This document shows positions 1 through 5,270 of a stretch of DNA of 6,637 bases, piece after piece. Source of the DNA: JBBQRS01 sp038214535 (lineage in GTDB: Bacteria > Chloroflexota > Anaerolineae > CG2-30-64-16); assembly GCA_038214535.1 (NCBI GenBank), contig JBBQRS010000178.1:1-6637 (forward strand), written 5' to 3'. Numbering within the stretch: the stretch's first letter is position 1; each line of letters opens with the position of its first letter. Position numbers and translations under genes: made by a program. The notes under the pieces are model-generated. The model worked only from the letters and a program-made list of their open reading frames with translations, ran no database searches and was not told the DNA's origin.

Positions 1-67
1 AAACTCCTCTTTCCTCCCCCCCCCCCCCCCCCCCCCCTTTTTCCCCCCCCCCTCCCCCCCCCCCCCC
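1..67. repeat. Poly-C/CT low-complexity contig end
   Basis: The stretch consists almost only of C and T: a 22-nt C run (16-37), five T (38-42), a 10-nt C run (43-52), one T and a 14-nt C run (54-67). Nothing coding is visible. On the minus strand it reads as poly-G directly after a repeat element. Poly-G is the known no-signal artefact of two-colour short-read chemistry, so a read-end artefact assembled onto the contig is the most likely explanation (inference). A real homopolymer tract cannot be excluded from sequence alone. Confidence 0.8.
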
Positions 68-70
68 GCC

Positions 71-206
71 ACTACGAAGATGTACACTCCGGCGCGTTTA
101 CTTCTCCTCCAGCTTACTTAGATTCGCGAAGGCGGCTAAAGCCGCGACTACGAAGATGTACACTCCGGCGCGTTTACTTCTTCTCCAGCTTACGCAGATT
201 CGCGAA
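71..206 (-). repeat. Duplicated 3' end of the helicase gene (two 60-bp copies, 76-bp period)
   Basis: Bases 71-130 and 147-206 are direct repeats with 3 mismatches in 60. The right copy contains the true last codons and TAA stop of the helicase (FANLRKLEKK, stop at 176..174) plus 27 nt beyond. The left copy, read in the same sense, still encodes FANLSKLEEK followed by TAA (100..98), but it lies after the real stop and has no start, so it is a gene-end fragment, not a gene. The 16 bases between the copies (131-146) form a hairpin. The left copy runs into poly-C after GGC in minus sense, as though another hairpin unit began there. It could be a real tandem duplication or a mis-join of two strain variants at a repeat. 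Confidence 0.85.
131..154 (-). repeat. Small palindromic (REP-like) repeat unit
   Basis: In minus sense the unit reads TTCGTAGT, C, GCGGC, loop TTTA, GCCGC, C: an 8-nt conserved head followed by a 5-bp GC hairpin (132-136 pairing with 141-145). It begins 19 nt after the helicase stop codon. The same head occurs at 78..71 in minus sense and at 6545-6552 in plus sense, where it is again followed by a 5-bp hairpin. It resembles interspersed hairpin repeats I associate with Chloroflexota genomes (recollection, unchecked). No T-tract follows, so it is not a canonical intrinsic terminator, though it could stabilise the mRNA 3' end. Confidence 0.6.
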
Positions 207-2522
207 CCCCGCTAATAGCGTCTTCGTGCCCTTGCCTTGGAAGGCGACGGTCACTTCCTCGTCATCGCCGCTGGGTTGCGAGCGTAGCACGATCCCCTGT
301 CCGAACAGGCCGTGATCTACCCGGTCACCCGGCTTGAAGCGTGTCTCAGTTTCCTTCGAGCGCGCCTGTTTTTGCGGCGCGGGGGCCGACCGCATCGAGC
401 CGCCAGATCGCGAGGGCGCGCCGCGCGTCGCCGAGGGCGGCGGCCACTGAGTTGAACGCCGGCCATAGTCGCCGGACGACCCCGATGTGTATGCCGTCGG
501 CTGCGCCTCTCGACCGATGGCGCCACGGGCCGGTTTATCCTTGCCGATGATGGACCAGACGTCTTTCAGGAAGCGCGATGGCTCGTTCATCTGGTCGCGC
601 CCGTAGAGCATGCGCCGGAAAGCGTAGAGCAGGTAGAGCCGGTCTTTGGCCCGCGTCGCCCCCACGTACATCAGGCGGCGTTCCTCCTCCATCCCGTCCG
701 GGTCTTCCAGGCTGCGGCTGTGCGGCAGGATGTTCTCCTCCAGCCCCACCAGGAAGACGACCGGAAACTCCAACCCTTTCGCTGTGTGCAGCGTCAGCAA
801 CGTCGCCCGGTCCTTATCCTCCTCCATCCCATCCAGGTCTGCCACCAGCGCGACCTCCTCCAGGAACGCGGAGAGCCGGATTTCCGGCGGGAACGCATCG
901 TAGGCGGCGGCCACGCTGCGCAACTCCATCAGGTTGTTCCAGCGATCTTCCCCTTCTTCCGTCCCGTCGCGTAGCCACGCCGCGTGGCCCGATTCCTCAC
1001 CGATACGCTCCAGCAGCTGCGCCACCGTTAAACGATCCCGGCCGGCGATCCACCCGGCCAGCATCTTATAGAATGCGGTCAGCGAACGATAGGCGGCTTT
1101 CGGAAATGGATGCTCCGGCGCCGCGCCCGAGGCCAGGGGCGCGCCCGTCAGGATCGGGCTGGTCAGGTCGCCGGCCAGCAGCGCCAGCCCGCCTGCCATG
1201 CTCACGCCGAGTTCGGCGCTCCACGTCGCCAGCGCGCCCACCGATTTGTCGCCAATGCCCCGCGTCGGCACGTTGATGATCCGGCTCAGGCTGATGTTGT
1301 CGTCAGGGTTGTGCGCCAGCCGCAGATAGGCCAGTGCGTCCTTGATCTCCTTGCGCTGATAGAAGCGCGTCCCGCCGATCAACTGATAGGGGATGCCGCG
1401 CGCGACGAACGCATCTTCGAGGGCGCGCGATTGCGCGTTGGTGCGATACATCACGGCGCAATCGCCCAGATTCACCTCGCCGCGCGCCACCATCTGCTGG
1501 ATCAACCCGACGACGAAGTTTGCCTCATCGGTCTGGTCATATGCCTCGTGCGCCATGACCTCCAGCCCGCGCCCGCGCGAGGTATGCAGTTGCTTGGGCG
1601 TGCGATGGACGTTTCGTGTAATCACGGCATTCGCGACATCCAGAATAGACTGAGTGGAGCGATAATTCTGCTCTAGCAAGATCACGCGCGCATCCGGGAA
1701 ATCGTCGCGGAACCGCCGCACATTCCGATAATCCGCCCCGCGAAAGCCGTAGATTGATTGATCTTCGTCACCTACAGCAAAAAGGTTGTGATATTTGCCC
1801 GCCAGCGCCTGCACCAGCGTGTATTGCGCCGTGTTGGTGTCCTGGAATTCGTCCACCAGGATGTAACGATAGCGCTCCTGGTAGCGCTGCAACACTTCCG
1901 GCTTCTCAATGAACAGATACGCGGTGCGCGCCAGCAGGTCGTCAAAATCGAGCGCGCCGTTCGCCATGAGGATTTCTTCATAGCGCCGATAGACGCGCCG
2001 CACGATCTCCTCCCAATAGGTTGACGTCTGATATTCGCCCGGCTTGACCAGCTCGTTCTTGGCGCGCGAGATCGCCCCGCGCATCGCCTCGGGCCGATAC
2101 AGCTTCTCGTCAATGTTCAGGTCCCGCAGCGCCTGTTTGGCGGCCATCTGTTGCTCGCCGTCATCGTAAATGACGTAGCCGCTCTTGATCCCGGCCTCGG
2201 CGGCTTCCTGGCGCAAGATGCGCGCGCAAATACTGTGAAACGTGCCGATGGTCAGCCCGCGCCAGCCGGTGCTGGTGGGCACGCTCTCGCCCAGCAGCCG
2301 GTTGATCCGCTCGCGCATCTCCTGCGCCGCTTTATTCGTGAACGTGACGGCCATCACGCTGGTCGGCGCGGCGTTCGCGACCCGCAACAGATAGGCCACG
2401 CGGTGCGACAACACCCGCGTCTTGCCCGAGCCGGGGCCTGCCAGCACCAACACCGGGCCTTCGGTGGTTGTGACCGCCTCGCGCTGTGGTGGGTTGAGGC
2501 CGGCTAAAATATCTTCCTGCAT
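174..2522 (-). CDS. uvrD: UvrD/PcrA-family ATP-dependent DNA helicase
   Basis: An SF1A 3'-5' DNA helicase of 782 residues, full length for PcrA/UvrD. The family unwinds DNA in nucleotide-excision and mismatch repair and clears proteins or stalled RNA polymerase from DNA. Visible motifs: Q-motif region LNPPQREAV (9-17), Walker A AGPGSGKT (28-35), Ia TFTNKAAQEM (60-69), DEXX box DEFQDTN (224-230), motif III GDEDQSIYGFRGAD (251-264), motif IV QNYRST (285-290), motif V TLHTAKGLEF (577-586), and motif VI with arginine finger MYVGATRAKD (618-627). A Ser/Pro/Gly-rich linker (about 664-728) leads to the C-terminal Tudor-like module (RFKPGDRVDHGLFGQGIVL, then VAFQGKGTKTLL). In PcrA and UvrD that module contacts RNA polymerase. 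I chose the ATG at 2522 because GGAG (2531..2528) lies 5 nt upstream and the protein begins MQEDILAGLN. The upstream in-frame extension is antisense-like and inside maf. It is the last gene of the operon and overlaps maf by 19 nt. An Ala/Gly/Pro-rich stretch (about 440-476) looks long for domain 2B. Confidence 0.96.
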   Translation of the reverse strand: MQEDILAGLNPPQREAVTTTEGPVLVLAGPGSGKTRVLSHRVAYLLRVANAAPTSVMAVTFTNKAAQEMRERINRLLGESVPTSTGWRGLTIGTFHSICARILRQEAAEAGIKSGYVIYDDGEQQMAAKQALRDLNIDEKLYRPEAMRGAISRAKNELVKPGEYQTSTYWEEIVRRVYRRYEEILMANGALDFDDLLARTAYLFIEKPEVLQRYQERYRYILVDEFQDTNTAQYTLVQALAGKYHNLFAVGDEDQSIYGFRGADYRNVRRFRDDFPDARVILLEQNYRSTQSILDVANAVITRNVHRTPKQLHTSRGRGLEVMAHEAYDQTDEANFVVGLIQQMVARGEVNLGDCAVMYRTNAQSRALEDAFVARGIPYQLIGGTRFYQRKEIKDALAYLRLAHNPDDNISLSRIINVPTRGIGDKSVGALATWSAELGVSMAGGLALLAGDLTSPILTGAPLASGAAPEHPFPKAAYRSLTAFYKMLAGWIAGRDRLTVAQLLERIGEESGHAAWLRDGTEEGEDRWNNLMELRSVAAAYDAFPPEIRLSAFLEEVALVADLDGMEEDKDRATLLTLHTAKGLEFPVVFLVGLEENILPHSRSLEDPDGMEEERRLMYVGATRAKDRLYLLYAFRRMLYGRDQMNEPSRFLKDVWSIIGKDKPARGAIGREAQPTAYTSGSSGDYGRRSTQWPPPSATRGAPSRSGGSMRSAPAPQKQARSKETETRFKPGDRVDHGLFGQGIVLRSQPSGDDEEVTVAFQGKGTKTLLAGFANLRKLEKK

Positions 2523-3190
2523 ACGATCTCCGTCGCCTTGTAATTCAGCCCCTTGTCGTCGAGGCAACATTGGCCCGCCACGCTCCGGCACACCTCTGCG
2601 ACCGGGGCGGCGATGGTGAAACCGGCTTGCTCCAACAGCGCCGCAACCTCTTTCAGTGGCAACCCCATGATGCCCGTGTAGCATCCATCCCAACGGGCCA
2701 CCGGCGCGAAATCCGGGTGTTGAATCGCGTACGCCCCGGCCTTATCGAGCGGGTCTCCCGTGGCGATGTATCCCATCATCTCATCCGCGCTGTAGTTGCG
2801 GAAGGTCACATCGCTCACCGAGAGGCGCGTGTTAATACCGTTATGCCAGGCCAGGCTGACCGCCGTATAGACCTGATGGGTGCACCCGCGCAGCGCGTCG
2901 AGCATGGCAACCGCTTCGGCGTCGTCCACCGGTTTGCCAAGCAACCGGTCATCCAGCGCCACCATGGTGTCGGCGGACAATACCGCTGCGTCATGTGCAT
3001 ACTGGTCGGATGCCATGAGGGCTTCAGCTTTGGCCCGGCTCAACCGCGCCACCATGTCGGCGGGGCGTTCGCCCGGCAACGGCGTCTCATCAATATCGGC
3101 TGCCGCAACGGTGAACGGGATGCCCAACAAGCCGAGCAGCGCGCGCCGCCGCGGCGACCCCGAAGCGAGGATCAGCGCGGACGGGGTCAT
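2504..3190 (-). CDS. maf: Maf-family nucleoside triphosphate pyrophosphatase
   Basis: A Maf/HAM1-type pyrophosphatase of 228 residues. The family hydrolyses dTTP/UTP or modified nucleotides to monophosphate and PPi, acts in the cytoplasm, and is linked to division arrest and removal of non-canonical nucleotides. Visible family signatures: N-terminal LASGSPRRRALLGLLG (8-23), DETPLP (35-40), SADTMVALDDRLLGKP (72-87) with the catalytic Asp and Lys, and DKAGAYAIQ (149-157), the form usual in the dTTP/UTP (YhdE-like) group rather than YceF. The substrate assignment is inference. The start is the ATG at 3190, which overlaps the upstream gene's stop as ATGA. GGGAG (3202..3198) lies 7 nt upstream, and the family's N-terminus begins directly there. 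Bacterial Maf proteins are usually near 190-200 residues. This one has about 30 extra after the core, including VCRSVAGQCCLDD with three Cys. The last residues are encoded in the overlap with the helicase start. Confidence 0.94.
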   Translation of the reverse strand: MTPSALILASGSPRRRALLGLLGIPFTVAAADIDETPLPGERPADMVARLSRAKAEALMASDQYAHDAAVLSADTMVALDDRLLGKPVDDAEAVAMLDALRGCTHQVYTAVSLAWHNGINTRLSVSDVTFRNYSADEMMGYIATGDPLDKAGAYAIQHPDFAPVARWDGCYTGIMGLPLKEVAALLEQAGFTIAAPVAEVCRSVAGQCCLDDKGLNYKATEIVCRKIF

Positions 3191-5103
3191 GCCTCGGCTC
3201 CCACCGGCTTCCGATCCTCCAACACATCCAGCACCTCGCACGCCACCTCATAGCGTCCGAAGCTGGGCATCAGGTAGACGCCCTGCACCTTCGGCGTTTC
3301 CATCAGCTCCATCAGCAACTCCTGCGCCATCAGCACGCCTTCGCGCCGCCCCTCGGCCCCCGCGCGCTCCATCCGCTCGAGTGCGCGCTCCGGGATGGTG
3401 ATGCCCGGCACCTCGTTGTGCAGGAAGCTGGCATGGCGGTGGCTCTGTAACGGCAGGATGCCGATCAGCACCGGGACGGGAAATGAGCCGTGGCGTTCCT
3501 CATACAGCTCGAAGAAGCGCCGCCAAACGGTCGGGTCGAAGATCGGTTGCGTCATGGTCAGGTGCGCGCCGCCGCTGACCTTGCGGTGGAAGCGATCCAC
3601 CTCGCGCACCAGGTCGTCGCGCGTGGGATCGCAAGCCACCGCAATGGTGAACGCCGACCGGCTGCCGAACGGTTTGCCCGAATAGTCCAGCCCCTGGTTG
3701 AACTGGTTGATCAGCTTCACGAGGCCGATGGAATCCACATCGTACACGGCGGTGCTGCCGGGGCTGTCGCCCAGGCTGGGGGGGTCGCCGGTGAGCGCGA
3801 TGATGTTGCGGACGCCGAGCGCGTGCGCGCCAATCAGGTCGGCCTGCAAACCCATCAGCGACCGGTCGCGCGTCGTGAAGTGCAAAATGGTCTCGATGCC
3901 CACCCCTTGCTGGATCAGGAGACACAGCGCCAGCGCGCCCATCCGCACCCGCGCCATCGGGCTGTCGGCCACGTTGACGGCGTCCGCGCCGCTTGCCAGC
4001 GCCACGCGCGCCCCCTCCAGCATCTTCGCCGCGCTGAAGCCGCGCGGCGGGTCCACCTCGACGCTGACGACGAACCGCCCGGCGTCCAGCTTCTGCAGCA
4101 GACCGGTAGCCTCAGGTGCATCTTCGGCTACTTCGGGCAGCCCCGGTGCGGAGACGCGTACCATCGGCAGGGCGGCCAACTCCTCCGCGCCCACCTCCGG
4201 CGTCCCCTGCGCGCGACGCAGCAAGTCATCCAGCGCGCCGCGCATCGCCGCGGTGTGGGCGGGCGTTGTGCCGCAACAGCCGCCCAGCACCACCACACCC
4301 GCGTCTACCAATGGGATCGTGTGCTGCGCGAAATAGTGCGGCGCGGAGGGATAGACCATCCGGTCGCCGGCGCGATAGGGCAGCCCGGCGTTGGGCATGG
4401 CCGACAGCCGCAGCGACGGCTCGGCGCGGTGCATCTCGGTGACGAAATCGAGGACACGCGCCGGCCCCATCGAGCAGTTGACACCGGCCACGTCTACCCC
4501 CAGTGCGGCCAACACGCGGGCCGCATCGGCGGGCGCGCTGCCGTCGCTCGCGATGCCATCGTTGCCGTAGGTCATCTCGGCGATGATCGGCAAATCGGTG
4601 GTCTGCCGGGCCACCTGCACCGCCGCGGTCAGTTCCGACAGGTCGGAGAAGGTCTCGAAGATCAACAGGTCGGCCCCGGCTTCCCACAACACGGCAATCT
4701 GCTCGCGGAACGCCGTCTGCGCGATGTCGGCCACGATGACGCCATTGCGCCGAATGCGCCGCCCCAGCGGGCCGACCGAACCGGCGATCCACACCGGTTC
4801 GCCGCTCATCTCGCGCGCCTCCCGCCCCAGCTTGACCGCGCGGAAATTGATCTCGCGCACGCGGTCTTCCAGCCCCGCTTCAGCGAGACGCAGGCTGCTC
4901 CCGCCGAATGTGTTGGTCTGGATGATCTCGGCCCCGGCGCGGATGTACGCCAGATGAATCTCTCGCACCCAGTCGGGGTGTGACAGGGTCAGGCCTTCGA
5001 CGCTGGCGTCCAGCGCCGCGCCGCGCCCATGCAACATGGTGCCGAGCGCGCCGTCGCTCAGCACCGGCCCGCGGGCCAATCTCTCCGTGAAAGGATGCGC
5101 CAA
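3187..5103 (-). CDS. yitJ: Bifunctional homocysteine S-methyltransferase / methylenetetrahydrofolate reductase
   Basis: A two-domain cytoplasmic enzyme of methionine and one-carbon metabolism, about 638 residues, like Bacillus YitJ. The N-terminal homocysteine methyltransferase barrel shows DGALGT (17-22), NTFGG (64-68) and the three zinc cysteines, in GVNC (Cys210) and GGCCGTTP (Cys276, Cys277). The C-terminal half is a FAD-dependent MTHFR: EVDPP (349-353, the EFFPP-like position of the catalytic Glu), ADSP (379-382), HFTTRDRS (408-415), TGDPP (438-442, flavin-site Asp) and TQPIFD (518-523). No cobalamin or separate pterin-binding module follows, so it is not a full MetH. The physiological methyl donor is not evident. 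The start is uncertain. TTG at 5103 is preferred: GAGG (5112..5109) lies 5 nt upstream, the protein then begins (M)AHPFTERLARGP, and an extended -10 at 5145..5137 would put the transcript start near 5130. ATG at 5136 (11 more residues) lacks a Shine-Dalgarno and would lie upstream of that transcript start. First gene of the operon; its TGA overlaps the maf ATG. Confidence 0.95.
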   Translation of the reverse strand: MAHPFTERLARGPVLSDGALGTMLHGRGAALDASVEGLTLSHPDWVREIHLAYIRAGAEIIQTNTFGGSSLRLAEAGLEDRVREINFRAVKLGREAREMSGEPVWIAGSVGPLGRRIRRNGVIVADIAQTAFREQIAVLWEAGADLLIFETFSDLSELTAAVQVARQTTDLPIIAEMTYGNDGIASDGSAPADAARVLAALGVDVAGVNCSMGPARVLDFVTEMHRAEPSLRLSAMPNAGLPYRAGDRMVYPSAPHYFAQHTIPLVDAGVVVLGGCCGTTPAHTAAMRGALDDLLRRAQGTPEVGAEELAALPMVRVSAPGLPEVAEDAPEATGLLQKLDAGRFVVSVEVDPPRGFSAAKMLEGARVALASGADAVNVADSPMARVRMGALALCLLIQQGVGIETILHFTTRDRSLMGLQADLIGAHALGVRNIIALTGDPPSLGDSPGSTAVYDVDSIGLVKLINQFNQGLDYSGKPFGSRSAFTIAVACDPTRDDLVREVDRFHRKVSGGAHLTMTQPIFDPTVWRRFFELYEERHGSFPVPVLIGILPLQSHRHASFLHNEVPGITIPERALERMERAGAEGRREGVLMAQELLMELMETPKVQGVYLMPSFGRYEVACEVLDVLEDRKPVGAEA

Positions 5104-5108
5104 ATTGC

Positions 5109-5116
5109 CCTCTTCC
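5109..5116 (-). promoter_or_regulatory. Ribosome binding site deciding the TTG start
   Basis: In minus sense GGAAGAGG lies 5 nt before TTG at 5103..5101. Neither ATG at 5136 nor ATG at 5202 has a comparable purine stretch upstream. This supports a TTG-initiated methyltransferase/MTHFR. Confidence 0.6.
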
Positions 5117-5136
5117 GTCTGCCTGGATGAGGCCAT

Positions 5137-5167
5137 AGTATAACATGCCGGGCGGCGCGGGCGGCAA
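5137..5167 (-). promoter_or_regulatory. Sigma-70-type promoter for the minus-strand operon
   Basis: In minus sense the -35 is TTGCCG (5167..5162), the spacer is 19 nt, and the extended -10 is TGT followed by TATACT (5142..5137). The long spacer is non-ideal, but the TGn extension usually compensates. The predicted transcript start near 5130 leaves a leader of roughly 27 nt, too short for a SAM or cobalamin riboswitch. Confidence 0.6.
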
Positions 5168-5172
5168 TTGCC
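5163..5172. promoter_or_regulatory. Perfect 10-bp palindrome shared by the divergent -35 boxes
   Basis: GGCAATTGCC is a perfect palindrome whose halves belong to the -35 boxes of the two divergent promoters, which abut with no gap at 5167/5168. It may simply result from two back-to-back TTGCC hexamers, or it could serve as an operator for a dimeric regulator. The sequence cannot decide between these. Confidence 0.4.
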
Positions 5173-5196
5173 ACGCGTTCCCGTCGGTGCTATAAT
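5168..5196 (+). promoter_or_regulatory. Sigma-70-type promoter for the plus-strand membrane protein
   Basis: TTGCCA (5168-5173), a 17-bp spacer and a perfect TATAAT (5191-5196) preceded by TGC make a strong extended -10 promoter. Transcription should begin near 5203 and give a leader of about 68 nt before the ATG at 5271. Confidence 0.78.
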
Positions 5197-5212
5197 CCGC
5201 AAATGCTCAAAC

Positions 5213-5233
5213 GCGCCGGGCTTTACGCGGCGC
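5213..5233 (+). other. Hairpin in the leader of the plus-strand gene
   Basis: GCGCCG (5213-5218) pairs with CGGCGC (5228-5233) around a 9-nt loop. The sequence after it is TTTCAGATTTTT. The 6-bp GC stem with an interrupted T-rich trailer vaguely resembles an attenuator, but in GC-rich DNA such a stem can arise by chance. Confidence 0.25.
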
Positions 5234-5261
5234 TTTCAGATTTTTCCTCATCGCTCTCAAT

Positions 5262-5266
5262 GGAGG
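5262..5266 (+). promoter_or_regulatory. Ribosome binding site of the plus-strand gene
   Basis: GGAGG ends 4 nt before the ATG at 5271 and fixes the start. The next codons give a canonical signal peptide, which agrees with that choice. Confidence 0.8.
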
Positions 5267-5270
5267 TCGC

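Noticed and set aside
71..206. CRISPR array
   Set aside because: There are only two long copies of a gene end with a hairpin between them, and no set of short repeats with unique spacers or cas genes.
578..1276. Plus-strand open frame opposite the helicase
   Set aside because: Its product is Pro/Arg/Ser-rich low-complexity sequence and it lies antisense to conserved helicase motifs. I saw no convincing ribosome binding site.
2523..2693. 57-residue N-terminal extension of the helicase
   Set aside because: It is out-of-frame maf sequence, rich in Gly and Arg. The conserved N-terminus and a GGAG at the right distance support ATG 2522.
3191..3241. 17-residue N-terminal extension of Maf
   Set aside because: It lies inside the upstream gene. 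The family core begins a few residues after ATG 3190, which has GGGAG upstream and an ATGA overlap.
3490..4983. Long plus-strand open frame (497 codons) opposite the methyltransferase/MTHFR
   Set aside because: It is exactly antisense to a gene with clear catalytic motifs. Its translation is rich in His, Arg, Gln and Ala with no recognisable domain, as expected for a complementary frame of GC-rich coding DNA.
5104..5270. SAM or cobalamin riboswitch in front of the methionine gene
   Set aside because: The predicted leader is only about 27 nt, and I saw no multi-helix riboswitch core on the minus strand of this region.
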